Positions 20,416 through 28,916 of a DNA stretch of 64,000 nt are shown here, one piece after another. Origin of the DNA: DAOQVR01 sp035341665. Lineage in GTDB: Bacteria; Chloroflexota; Anaerolineae; JAAYZQ01. How positions within the stretch are numbered: the first letter of the stretch is position 1; each line of letters begins with the position of its first letter. The stretch lies in NCBI GenBank assembly GCA_035341665.1, contig DAOQVR010000004.1, positions 186,001-250,000 on the forward strand, given 5' to 3'. Position numbers and translations under genes: made by a program. The notes under the pieces were generated by a model. That model saw only the letters and a list, made by a program, of their open reading frames with translations, was not told the DNA's origin and searched no databases.

Positions 20416-22152
20416 TCACGGCAGCATGACCCGCAGCAGCTCCCGCTCCGCCTCCACGGTCCACTCGCGGCCTTCCTTAAGTCTGCCAAAGACGCTGGGC
20501 AGCCTCCCCTCAAGCTCCGGGAGCGTGGTAAGTGGCATCTCCTTGATCTGCGGGTAGAGGACAACCTTGCCCGAGAAGGCGGTATCTCTCACGGCCCTGA
20601 GACCTTCCCACGCAGCGCTCAGCGAGCCGACGGCAGCCACTGAACGGTTGGGCGCTAGCTGTCCCGCCTCGGACTGGCTCAGTGCCGACCTCAGGTCGTC
20701 GATGCTCGACGCAGAGTGGCCAATGATCCGCACGTCCTTCAGGTAGATGCTGCTCAGCTCCAGCTCTGCCATGGTTCCGCGCCCTACGCCGGCAAAGACG
20801 TTCATGACCCCGCCCGCGGCCAGGTACTCACCCCCCTCCGTGATGACGGCCGGCACCGGTGCCAGCACGAGGATGTCGTCAAAGCCCTGCTCCCTGAAGC
20901 GTGCCATCCCGGCCTCATACTCGGCCGCACGCCTTGGTGTAGGGCAGAGCCACTCGATGCCCCTCGCCGCTGCCTCGCCGCCAAAGCCGGTGGACAAGTC
21001 CGCCAGACGCTGCTCGTTGATGTCGGTGCAGACAATGGTTGCGGGTGCGCCCGCCGTCTCGATCGCCCGCTGGACGTGCATCCGGCCCATCGGCCCCCCA
21101 GCACCGGCGAACCAGGCGCGCCCGCCCGGCTTGAGCCCTCTGCGCACCGGCGTCCGGCTGTACGCCTGCGCGAGGTCGGGGCCGGTGCCTCCCACGTACA
21201 GCCAATGGTCATAGTGGATGCGCCCGACGTCGACGGCAACCCTGCGCGGCATGGGCCTGTTGGCCACCACAGCCAGGACGCCCGCACCGGCGAGGTGCGG
21301 GCTGGCCGCCTCGACCACCCCGGCATCCGCGCCCAGCACGACAATGTCGTCCACCGGCGACACCGGCGGGTGGCGAAGATCCGGGACGTCGATAACCTCT
21401 GTATTCAGCAGGAAGGCCCTCTCCCGGAGCCACGCCCCAAAGCCGGGCGGCACCCCAGTCAGCAGGAGACGCGCAGGATGAGAGGCCTGATCCAGCGCGG
21501 CACCGATCGTCAAGCCCTGCGCGTCGAGCGCGGCAGGCAGATCGCCACCTATGATCCACGCCGTGCCGCCGGGCTTGAGCCCCGTTCGGTACCGGAGGTT
21601 GTAGGCGGAAATGACGCAAGCCCACGGCTCGCTCAGCGCCGACTCCGCGTAGCCGGTCTCGGCGTTGACCGGAACAAGGTAGTTCCCCTCGTCGCCGTTG
21701 AGGACACGCCCGTCGATTACCCCATACTGCGACAGCCCGCCGGGGATCTCGTAGCCGTAGGCATGGCCCACGCCGCCGACGTTGATGTCGGCCTGTACGA
21801 TGAAGCGGTCGCCCAGGCGGTACTGGTCGCGCAGGGTCTCTCCCACACCGACGACCGTCATGCTGACTTCGTGACCCAGCACCACCGGGCTGCTGCGCAT
21901 GTCACGGCGGATGCGCGGGTGGTTCTGCCCCAAGCCGATAACCTTGACGTCGGAAAAACAGAGGCCGCATGCATCGTGGCGCACCAAGAGTTCGGCCGCA
22001 CCATAGCGTGGCATGGGGACTGCGACCGGCCGGCCCTGGTCCCCCAAGTTCTCAAAGCCGGCCCCGTACAGGGGCCAGAGCCAGTTCCGCTCGGGCAGTG
22101 GCCCGCGTGCCAGCCGATACTGCCTCAATCGATCCATCGCGTTGAGTTCCAT
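20416..22152 (-). CDS. Zn-type alcohol dehydrogenase with duplicated Rossmann region
   Basis: 578 residues from ATG 22152, 10 bp after the previous stop; ATG 22137 is an alternative. The N-terminal part (about 40-190) is a GroES-like MDR domain with CGLCFSDVK and GHEVS. Normal MDR enzymes are 340-410 residues; this one has two similar segments, TGLKPGGTAWIIGG (about 205) and RGLKPGGRAWFAGAGGPMG (about 355). This suggests a duplicated or inserted nucleotide-binding region. Function is probably oxidation of a polyol or ketose (phosphate); some sorbose-1-phosphate reductases are distantly similar. Member of the lacI operon. Confidence 0.7.
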   Translation of the reverse strand: MELNAMDRLRQYRLARGPLPERNWLWPLYGAGFENLGDQGRPVAVPMPRYGAAELLVRHDACGLCFSDVKVIGLGQNHPRIRRDMRSSPVVLGHEVSMTVVGVGETLRDQYRLGDRFIVQADINVGGVGHAYGYEIPGGLSQYGVIDGRVLNGDEGNYLVPVNAETGYAESALSEPWACVISAYNLRYRTGLKPGGTAWIIGGDLPAALDAQGLTIGAALDQASHPARLLLTGVPPGFGAWLRERAFLLNTEVIDVPDLRHPPVSPVDDIVVLGADAGVVEAASPHLAGAGVLAVVANRPMPRRVAVDVGRIHYDHWLYVGGTGPDLAQAYSRTPVRRGLKPGGRAWFAGAGGPMGRMHVQRAIETAGAPATIVCTDINEQRLADLSTGFGGEAAARGIEWLCPTPRRAAEYEAGMARFREQGFDDILVLAPVPAVITEGGEYLAAGGVMNVFAGVGRGTMAELELSSIYLKDVRIIGHSASSIDDLRSALSQSEAGQLAPNRSVAAVGSLSAAWEGLRAVRDTAFSGKVVLYPQIKEMPLTTLPELEGRLPSVFGRLKEGREWTVEAERELLRVMLP

Positions 22153-22162
22153 CAATTCCAGC

Positions 22163-23506
22163 CTAGAGCTCCGCCAACACCTCACGCGGCGACATGTCCG
22201 GCTTCAACCGCGCAACCAAGGCCCGCCCTTCCCTGCCGGGAGGCACCTTCTGGCCGACCTGCGTGTAGAACTCGTTGCGCACGCGCCGCGCGGGCAGACG
22301 GCTCCCCGCCCACTCACTCTGATACCCCAGTCCTGCCGCGCGCTGCAGGGCCGTGTGGCCGACCACGAAGAACGCTCCGTCCAGAAACGCCTGGCGCAGC
22401 GGGAGCAGCTCCGCCGCGGCCAGATCGTCTACCATGCGCTGCCCAAAGCTGTTCATCTCCGTCCCGATGTGGAGCGGCAGATCCATCTCCTGTGCAAGCT
22501 CTACCACGCGATACAGGCTGTCGACCCGCCGGCGGCGCACCGTCGGGTCGGCTACGTTCCAGTTGCGATCGGGGATGAGGTTGAGCGCCACCACGCCCCG
22601 GTCGACGAGCCACCCCAGCCACTCCTCTATGCGCCGCTCCACAGGCGACGTGCCGTCCAGCCAGGCGGCGCAGGGCAGCGCCCCACACGCCTTGATCAGC
22701 CGGTGAAACGCGTCGAGGGATGGAAAAGACGTCGCTGTAGGGGCCACGTGTCCCACGCCCCCGCGCTTCATGAGCCGCGCTCGGATCATGCTCTGAAGCG
22801 CCGGCCGCTCCGGCAGCATCCCGGCTACCTCCTCCCGGTCCGCTTCCAACGCCCCGGCCCAGAAGGCAGCCGGATCGGCGACCGTGCGCTCCGCAGCTCG
22901 GAGGTAGGCCACCACCAGGTGCCGCTCGGTAGGGTGACCCGAAGGGGTCAGGGGCAGCACATCACGTCGGTAGTCCACCCTCACCGGGTTGAGACATTCG
23001 TTGATGCGCCGGACCATCTCCCGGTTACGCATGTGAACTCGCCGGGCAAGGTCCTCCAGATCGAGAGCCGCGTCCTGCGGAACGCTGCTGCCGGTCAGCC
23101 CTATGCCCATGTGGTAGCACACCCCCGGCTCACCCGGCGAGTTGATCTCCTCGGTCGCATACTCCGGGAGGAACACGCGCGCCTCGATCCCGGCACTTCC
23201 GCGCATGCCCAGCAACTCGCAGGCGTCGAGAAACTCGTCGACGCCGTGCAGCACGTCCATGTCGACGATCCCCATCGCCCGCAGCCCGTGCTGTCTACCC
23301 AGCCAAGCCAGCGCCGAGGGCGAGTGGCCGTACGCGTTGAAGGAGAAAAAAGTGTGGCAGTGCATGTTGACCAGGTCAGTCTCGGGCTCCACCTCGATCG
23401 CCCTTGCGCGCACCAGGCCAGACAGCTCGCGCAGGGCACCGGCGCGCACGCGTGGCTCCACGTCATCCAGGCGCGCCATCAGGCTAGGGCCCGGCGTTCC
23501 GCTCAT
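22163..23506 (-). CDS. PHP-domain protein of unknown function
   Basis: 447 residues from ATG 23506. Residues about 45-75 carry NMHCHTFFSFNAYG, the first metal-binding motif of the PHP hydrolase fold (His-x-His), followed by GIVDMDVLHG. Later segments LHIGTEMNSFG and FFVVGHTAL fit further metal ligands. The rest has no family I can name. PHP proteins hydrolyse phosphoesters or act as lactonases with a trinuclear metal site. Embedded here (18 bp after the aldolase, 10 bp before a dehydrogenase) it probably acts on a pathway intermediate, for example as a sugar-phosphate phosphatase or lactonase; that is inference. Confidence 0.65.
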   Translation of the reverse strand: MSGTPGPSLMARLDDVEPRVRAGALRELSGLVRARAIEVEPETDLVNMHCHTFFSFNAYGHSPSALAWLGRQHGLRAMGIVDMDVLHGVDEFLDACELLGMRGSAGIEARVFLPEYATEEINSPGEPGVCYHMGIGLTGSSVPQDAALDLEDLARRVHMRNREMVRRINECLNPVRVDYRRDVLPLTPSGHPTERHLVVAYLRAAERTVADPAAFWAGALEADREEVAGMLPERPALQSMIRARLMKRGGVGHVAPTATSFPSLDAFHRLIKACGALPCAAWLDGTSPVERRIEEWLGWLVDRGVVALNLIPDRNWNVADPTVRRRRVDSLYRVVELAQEMDLPLHIGTEMNSFGQRMVDDLAAAELLPLRQAFLDGAFFVVGHTALQRAAGLGYQSEWAGSRLPARRVRNEFYTQVGQKVPPGREGRALVARLKPDMSPREVLAEL

Positions 23507-23524
23507 CCCGCTGTCACCCCGGAC

Positions 23525-24289
23525 CTACGCGCCGTCCCACGTCCGGCGCCGGTACCCCTCGTCGGGCCGTGTATGGATGCGCGCTACGGCCTCCGAGCTC
23601 AGGAAGTGCGGCCCACCCAGTGCATGTGCCCCCACGATCACGCGTGACACCTTTACGTACATGGCCGTGATCCTCTCCACCTCCGCCGCCGTCTTGCCCA
23701 GCGCGATCAGGCCGTGGTTCTGCATCAGGACGACTTTGGGCGCCTGCCCGTACTCGGCAAGGTGCCGGGCGATTGCCTCGCCTACGGCACGCGCCAGGGG
23801 CACTCCCGGATCGGTGTAGGGCACATAGACGGGAGCCGGTCCGCAGTAGACAATCTCGTCCGGAAAAAGCCGCCCGGCGATCGCCTCCTCAGCCCTCTCC
23901 GAGCACAGGATCGCGTTGACGGCCGTCGGGTGGGTATGGCCAACGAAGCCGACACCATCCAGCTGCAGGGCCAACGCGTGGAGAACCGTCTCCACCGAGG
24001 GCCGGCCCACTGCTGCCGGATCGGCCTTGGCTTCGCCCAGCCGGTCCTGCACCTCCCTGTCGGTCAGGTCGCCTGCCCCCAGCAGGGCCAGCACGGGCTC
24101 AAAGCGCATGCGCACAAAACCGCCGGTTTCGATGGTGGGCATTTCGGCGCCGCTGGCCTTGACCCAGAAAGACCCGCCGTCGATCCGCGCCGAGCTGTTG
24201 CCCTCACCCAGGATCACATAGTCCATGACCGGGTCGCCCAGGTGGCGGGACAGCGCTGCCAGTTGGTCCAGGACGGTGTCACACTTCAT
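23525..24289 (-). CDS. Class II aldolase/adducin-family protein (RhaE-like)
   Basis: 254 residues, ATG 24289 behind AAGGAG. The fold signature is clear: GEGNSSARI near residue 28, the metal-binding GHTHPTAVNA near 115 and QNHGLIALG near 192. It resembles the aldolase half of bifunctional rhamnulose-1-phosphate aldolase/lactaldehyde dehydrogenases (RhaEW). The downstream-half equivalent is encoded separately by the gene just upstream (24320-25135). It would cleave a ketose-1-phosphate into dihydroxyacetone phosphate and an aldehyde. The natural sugar is unknown. Confidence 0.8.
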   Translation of the reverse strand: MKCDTVLDQLAALSRHLGDPVMDYVILGEGNSSARIDGGSFWVKASGAEMPTIETGGFVRMRFEPVLALLGAGDLTDREVQDRLGEAKADPAAVGRPSVETVLHALALQLDGVGFVGHTHPTAVNAILCSERAEEAIAGRLFPDEIVYCGPAPVYVPYTDPGVPLARAVGEAIARHLAEYGQAPKVVLMQNHGLIALGKTAAEVERITAMYVKVSRVIVGAHALGGPHFLSSEAVARIHTRPDEGYRRRTWDGA

Positions 24290-24319
24290 GGGGACTCCTT
24301 TCAGTTCCGCTCGGGCACT

Positions 24320-25135
24320 TCAGCGCACAAACGCCACCCCGCCGTCCACGGACAGGATGGCGCCCGTGATCTTGGACGCCTTGCCCGAGAGCAGGAACAA
24401 TGCCGCATCGGCCACATCCGCCGGCTCAATGTTCGTCTTGAGCGCGCAGCGCTGCCTGTAGTACTCCGGGATCTCCCCCTCGGAGATGCCGTAGCGGCTT
24501 GCCGTGCCGAGCCGGTAGCTATCATCCTCCCACAGGGCAGACCCCTCCAGGACCGCGTCAGGGCAGATCGAGTTCACTCGGATCCCGAACTTGCCCAATT
24601 CCCGGGCTAGCGCCCGGGCCAGTGCCAGCTCGCCGCCCTTGGTCGCGCAGTAGAGGCTCTTGCTCTCCGCCCCCTCGAGTCCGTTCTTCGAGGAAATGAA
24701 CAGCAGCGTCCCCTTGGTGCCCGCCGCCTTCATGATGCGGACAGCCTCGCGGGCACACTTCACGTAGCCCTTGAGGTTGGTATCGACAATCCGGTCGATC
24801 TCCTCGTCGGCAAGAAGGTCCACGGCCTTGATCTGGGTCGCCGCCGCATTGTTCACGAGGATGTCCAGGCGCCCAAACACCTCAACCGTCTGCTCAAAGG
24901 CACTCTGGACCTGCAGGCTGTCGCGCACGTCGGCCACAGCCGTCACGACCCTGCCCTCTCCGTACCGGGCCGCAAGCGCCTCCCCCCACTCCCGAAGCCT
25001 TCCGCCGGCGATGTCCACCAGTGCGACCCTGGCCCCGGCCCGAATCAAGCCCTCACTGATCGCCCGGCCGATGGCCCCTGCCCCGCCCGTGATCAGCGCC
25101 ACCTGGCCGGCCAAATCTGTGTACTCTGAGCTCAT
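24320..25135 (-). CDS. SDR oxidoreductase (RhaW-like)
   Basis: 271 residues, ATG 25135 with GAGGAAGAG. NAD-binding TGGAGAIG; active-site FISSKNGL...YCATKGG. The segment CPDAVLEGSALWEDD, then YGISEGEIPEYYRQR, is characteristic of the C-terminal dehydrogenase domain of RhaEW-type enzymes, where it oxidises the aldehyde released by the aldolase. Here the two activities are two genes, 30 bp apart, in the order dehydrogenase then aldolase. The product would be a hydroxyacid such as lactate if the aldehyde is lactaldehyde. Confidence 0.8.
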   Translation of the reverse strand: MSSEYTDLAGQVALITGGAGAIGRAISEGLIRAGARVALVDIAGGRLREWGEALAARYGEGRVVTAVADVRDSLQVQSAFEQTVEVFGRLDILVNNAAATQIKAVDLLADEEIDRIVDTNLKGYVKCAREAVRIMKAAGTKGTLLFISSKNGLEGAESKSLYCATKGGELALARALARELGKFGIRVNSICPDAVLEGSALWEDDSYRLGTASRYGISEGEIPEYYRQRCALKTNIEPADVADAALFLLSGKASKITGAILSVDGGVAFVR

Positions 25136-25163
25136 CTCTTCCTCGTCCTCCTCAAGCTGTCCA

Positions 25164-25184
25164 GGGCCTTGCGCCCGTCCCGCC
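25164..25184. repeat. Dispersed GGGCCTTG hairpin motif
   Basis: Single copy of the 21-bp motif (GGGC-CTTGC-GCCC hairpin, then CGTCCCGCC) in the 54-bp gap between the kinase and SDR genes. Same family as 14564-14635, 26740 and 28034. Confidence 0.65.
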
Positions 25185-25189
25185 CACGG

Positions 25190-26713
25190 TCATTCGCCTC
25201 CACCACCGTAGAGGTGCGCCTCCAGGGCCTGGTAGGCCTCATTGAACGCTCTCCTCCGGTCCCGGTACAGGGCCGCCACCTCCGGAGCTGGGAGGGACTG
25301 CGCTGTGATGCGCACCGTCCTCTCGATGGCCGACTCCAGGCTCTCGTACTCGCCGGCGCCCACCCCAGCCAGCAGGGCAGCCCCCAGGCACCCGGGCTCC
25401 TCGACATCTGCCACTTCGAGAGATTGGTCCAGCGCGTCGGCGATGATCTGCCTCCACAGGACGAGCCGGCTGCCGCCGCTCCTCCCAGTCCGCAGACAGC
25501 CCACGCTCTCCCCCCGATGGTGCGCGACGGCCTGGATCGCGTCCATGCAGTTAGCGATCGCAAACGCCACTCCCTCCAGGACACTCCGCACCAGGTGCTC
25601 CCTGCCATGCCAGTGCCCGATGCCCAGAAAGGCGCCGCGGGCCTCGGGATTATAGAAGGGAGAGCGCTCCCCATACAGGTAGGGATGGAAAAGCAGCCCG
25701 TCACAGCCCGCCGGTGCGCGGGCCGCCTGCGACTCCAGCTCGCCATACGACCCGGCGCCCGCCGGCCCCTCTCCAGTGCACGCCTCTCGGAACCACGACA
25801 GAACCGAGGAGCCGGCCATGGAAGAAGCCGAAACCGTGAAGCGTCCCTCGACGACGTGCTGCTGAACCCAGAGCGCCTGCTCCGGCGGGGTGACCGGGCC
25901 CGCAAAAGAGGCCCGCAGCGTGCTGTTGGTACCCAGCAGCAAGCCTGCTTCCCCAGAGCCGGCGACACCAAGCCCAACCAGGGCGCAGTGCGAGTCGCCC
26001 CCGCCATACACCACCGGCGTCCCCGTCTCCAGTCCTGTGTCCCGCGCTGCCTCCACCGTGACATAGCCGGCAACCTCGCTTGCCCGGCCGATCGCGGGCA
26101 GCTTGTCCCGCGGCACTCCCAGCAGCGCGCACAGCTCAACACACCACTCCTGCCCGGGCATGGCCACCAGGTGGGTTCCCGTAGCATCGCACAGCTCCGT
26201 GCCGATCACGCCCGTCAACCGGAAGCGGAGATAGTCCTTGGCCAGGAGGATCCAGCGCGTCTGCTCCAGTGCCTGGGCATCCCGGGACCGCACCAGGTGG
26301 TAGATGGGTGGAAAGTGGCCCGTCACCACCCGGCTGCCCGAGAGGCGGGCCACCTCCGCCAGGACGCCGCTGCGCTCCAGGCCGGCCAGCGACTCGGCCA
26401 GCCGGCCGTCGTGCGTCACGACGGTCGGCCGCACCGGGCTACCTTGCTCGTCCAGAAAGACCGGGCAGTGGTGAAAGCCACACACGCCTACCCCACCCAC
26501 CTGCCCCGCGCGGACCCCCGCGCCGGCCAGTGCCACACGTACCGCCTCGCAGCACCCCGCCCACCACATCCTGGGGTCCTGCTCGGCCCACCCCGCCGGG
26601 CCCGCCTCATACCGATTGGTGGCCCTGCCGAGCCCCAGCAGCGCCCCGTCTGGGTGAAAGACCGCGGCCTTCAGGCCGCTCGTTCCCAGGTCGATTCCCA
26701 CCAGGTATCGCAT
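25190..26713 (-). CDS. FGGY-family carbohydrate kinase, xylulokinase-like
   Basis: 507 residues from ATG 26713 (MRYLVGIDLGTSGLKAAVF is the canonical FGGY start; an in-frame GTG lies at 26725). Phosphate loops GIDLGTSGLK and LLGTNST, and GDSHCALVGLG in the second domain. It phosphorylates a ketose (or polyol) at the expense of ATP before the aldolase step. Xylulokinase-like by pattern, but the substrate is open; with an RhaEW-like pair next door, a rhamnulose- or fuculose-type substrate is equally possible. Lies between the IolM-like dehydrogenase and the SDR. Confidence 0.85.
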   Translation of the reverse strand: MRYLVGIDLGTSGLKAAVFHPDGALLGLGRATNRYEAGPAGWAEQDPRMWWAGCCEAVRVALAGAGVRAGQVGGVGVCGFHHCPVFLDEQGSPVRPTVVTHDGRLAESLAGLERSGVLAEVARLSGSRVVTGHFPPIYHLVRSRDAQALEQTRWILLAKDYLRFRLTGVIGTELCDATGTHLVAMPGQEWCVELCALLGVPRDKLPAIGRASEVAGYVTVEAARDTGLETGTPVVYGGGDSHCALVGLGVAGSGEAGLLLGTNSTLRASFAGPVTPPEQALWVQQHVVEGRFTVSASSMAGSSVLSWFREACTGEGPAGAGSYGELESQAARAPAGCDGLLFHPYLYGERSPFYNPEARGAFLGIGHWHGREHLVRSVLEGVAFAIANCMDAIQAVAHHRGESVGCLRTGRSGGSRLVLWRQIIADALDQSLEVADVEEPGCLGAALLAGVGAGEYESLESAIERTVRITAQSLPAPEVAALYRDRRRAFNEAYQALEAHLYGGGGE

Positions 26714-26739
26714 GGACTCACACACGCTGCCGTTGGTCA

Positions 26740-26760
26740 GGGCCTTGCGCTCGTCCCGCC
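26740..26760. repeat. Dispersed GGGCCTTG hairpin motif
   Basis: Copy of the same motif (GGGCCTTGCGCTC, then GTCCCGCC) directly after the stop of the IolM-like gene. Confidence 0.6.
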
Positions 26761-26761
26761 G

Positions 26762-27961
26762 TCAATCAAGCCGGACGCAGGAGATCTTGCACTCCTGGCG
26801 GTCGTCGCGCAGCATGCGGATGTTGTCAGCCACCTCGTCCAAGCCAATCCGCTTGGTGACGATGCGCGTCATGTCCATCCCATCCGCCATGCACTCGATC
26901 ACCCGGTGAAAGGTCCCGTGCCCCGAGTGCCCTTGGGAGCCCACCATGCCGGCCCGGCGCACCTGGAGCACCTCGCCCGTAACCGGCATCTTGGCATCCG
27001 CCCGCGCCAAGACGACCACGGTCGCGTTGAGCGTGCGCCCAAGCCAGATCGTCTGCTCGATCTGAGGATAGACGACGGTCGGCAGACCGGTTGCCTCCAG
27101 GTAGAGGTCGGCACCCATGCCGCGCGTCAGGTCCAGGACCTTCTCGACGAAATTCTCCTTGAGAGGGTTGATGGCATGGTCGGCGCCCATCCTTAGCCCA
27201 AGCTGGGCCCTCGCCTCTTCTGGCTCGGAGATGATGACCGTCGACGCACCTTGCCTCTTCATGATGGCGCACGCTGCCATGCCCACCGGCCCACCTCCGC
27301 AGATGACGACCTTGTCGCCCGGCCTGATACCCCCGCCTCGCTCGATGACAGCCGTGTATGCAACGCTGGTCGGCTCAACCAGGCTGCCGGCCACAAACAG
27401 GTCCTCGCCTGAATAGAGGTCCGCCAGAGGCTCCAGGCTCCACAGGGTCCGCGCCGGCACGACCACGTACTTGGCAAACCCCCCATGCACGTTGATGCCA
27501 ATCTCGTCCAGCCGCTCGCAATGGTTCGGATAGCCGTCGGCGCACGGCTTGCACTCGCCGCACCAGATCATCTCCTCGGTGCAGACCCGCTCGCCGCCCT
27601 TGAAAGGCCGGTTCGTTGCCTTGTCACGGGCCAGGCTGCCCGCTTCGACCACCACGCCCGCCACCTCATGCCCCAGGATCACCGGAAACCCCGTCAGACC
27701 CGGATACCAGATGTATCCATCCTTGTCCTGCTGAGCAATGTGCACATCGCTCCCGCAGATACCGCACGCCTTGACCTCGAGCAGCACATCGCGCGGACCC
27801 GGCGTCGGGATCTCGTACTCGACCATCCTCATCGTGGGATTGCGCCACACCCGGCTGCCCAGGTAGGTCTGCTTTCCCTCGATGTCTTTGGGCCCCAGCC
27901 GAAAGTCCGGCCTCGGATCCCAGTCCGCGAACATCGTAAGCCCTCTCATCGTTCCGACCAT
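26762..27961 (-). CDS. Zn-dependent dehydrogenase similar to scyllo-inosose 3-dehydrogenase
   Basis: 399 residues from ATG 27961, chosen for AGGTGGAAAGA; ATG 27949 matches the usual N-terminus. The sequence WDPRPDFRLGPKDIEGK, CGICGSDVH, YPGLTGFPVILGHE, the structural zinc loop CGECKPCADGYPNHC and the C-terminal SQGHSGHGTF closely resemble Thermotoga maritima TM0412. That enzyme is a Zn dehydrogenase assigned to scyllo-inosose oxidation in inositol breakdown. GGGPVGMAA is the NAD-binding turn. This is the strongest substrate hint in the operon and points to inositol or another polyol, but the other Thermotoga inositol genes (hydrolase, tagaturonate steps) are not seen. Confidence 0.85.
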   Translation of the reverse strand: MVGTMRGLTMFADWDPRPDFRLGPKDIEGKQTYLGSRVWRNPTMRMVEYEIPTPGPRDVLLEVKACGICGSDVHIAQQDKDGYIWYPGLTGFPVILGHEVAGVVVEAGSLARDKATNRPFKGGERVCTEEMIWCGECKPCADGYPNHCERLDEIGINVHGGFAKYVVVPARTLWSLEPLADLYSGEDLFVAGSLVEPTSVAYTAVIERGGGIRPGDKVVICGGGPVGMAACAIMKRQGASTVIISEPEEARAQLGLRMGADHAINPLKENFVEKVLDLTRGMGADLYLEATGLPTVVYPQIEQTIWLGRTLNATVVVLARADAKMPVTGEVLQVRRAGMVGSQGHSGHGTFHRVIECMADGMDMTRIVTKRIGLDEVADNIRMLRDDRQECKISCVRLD

Positions 27962-28033
27962 TCTTTCCACCTCTCCCTCAGCTTGGTTCTTCCCGGCTCT
28001 CCCGGATCATTCCCTCGAGTCCGCCAATTAGTG

Positions 28034-28054
28034 GGGCCTTGTACCCATCCCGTC
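28034..28054. repeat. Dispersed GGGCCTTG hairpin motif
   Basis: Diverged copy (GGGCCTTGTACCC, then ATCCCGTC) in the 125-bp gap between the epimerase and the IolM-like gene. Confidence 0.55.
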
Positions 28055-28086
28055 TATCGGCAGCCCGTCCTCCACACCGACCCCCA

Positions 28087-28899
28087 TCACCGGCTCAGCA
28101 AGCGGCGGGCGCGAACCTCCAGCTCCTTTGCCAGCACAAACGGGTCCCACTCCCAATGATGGTCTCCCATCATTTCCACGCACCACACATCATCGTAGCC
28201 TGTGGCGCGGATGGCCGCGATGCCATCCGCCAGCGGAAGGATCCCATCACCCGGCAGGACGTCACGGTCCGCGTCGCTCCACTCCGCGCCTTGCCGGGGC
28301 ATCACGTCGCTGATGTGCGCAACGGCGATGAGTGCCGGGTCCAGCACCGCCACCTCCTCCCAGGACGTCCCGCCGGTCCACAGGTGAAAGGTGTCCAGGC
28401 AGAGACCCACATTGTCACGGGCCGCCACGTCCAAAACCTCCAGCGCCTGGCTCAGCGTGCGCAGAGGCGTGAAGGTCACCGGCTCCAGGGCCAACCGGAC
28501 GCCATACCGCACGGCGATGTCGGCCAGCTCCGTCAGCGATCTTCCCACCTTGCACCGGACCTCGGCCCACGGATCGTCCCGCAGGCCGTTCAGCGCCACC
28601 ACCTGGACCGTTGGGCAGCCCAAGGCCTGGGCCACCCGGCACAGCCTCTCACACTGCTCCCGCAGCTCGCAGCGCGACTCCACGCCCTGCCGCTCGATGT
28701 GAAGAAACGAGTTGAGCATGGTCAGCTTCAGATTGCCCAGTGCCCCGAGCAGCTCCTCTGCGCCGTAGCCGGCATCCAGGTAGCGCACCAGCTTCGGCAC
28801 AGTCAGCTCAATCGCGTCGTAGCCCGTCTCCCTCGCCACGCGGACGTCGGTCATCACGTTGGTGTGCAGGATGGTGCCCGTGTGCAGTCCCAGCAGCAT
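28087..28899 (-). CDS. Sugar phosphate isomerase/epimerase (xylose-isomerase-like TIM barrel)
   Basis: 270 residues from ATG 28899 (GAGGAGAGAG upstream, 17 bp after the previous stop; a longer frame exists but overlaps the neighbour). Features of the AP-endonuclease-2/IolE-like barrel: GYDAIELTVPKL, LALEPVTFTP with the metal-ligand Glu, GLCLDTFHLW, and AHISDVMPR. Members isomerise or epimerise sugars or keto-acids, or dehydrate inosose (IolE). In this operon it would convert a keto-polyol to the ketose used by the kinase. Confidence 0.8.
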   Translation of the reverse strand: MLLGLHTGTILHTNVMTDVRVARETGYDAIELTVPKLVRYLDAGYGAEELLGALGNLKLTMLNSFLHIERQGVESRCELREQCERLCRVAQALGCPTVQVVALNGLRDDPWAEVRCKVGRSLTELADIAVRYGVRLALEPVTFTPLRTLSQALEVLDVAARDNVGLCLDTFHLWTGGTSWEEVAVLDPALIAVAHISDVMPRQGAEWSDADRDVLPGDGILPLADGIAAIRATGYDDVWCVEMMGDHHWEWDPFVLAKELEVRARRLLSR

Positions 28900-28916
28900 C
28901 GCTCTCTCCTCGCCGC

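Noticed and set aside
20716..23647. Two long + strand frames opposite the dehydrogenase and PHP genes
   Set aside because: No ribosome sites and low-complexity composition; antisense shadows of well-supported genes.
25169..27196. 675-codon + strand frame opposite kinase and IolM-like genes
   Set aside because: Crosses two real genes and their gap; composition typical of antisense GC bias.
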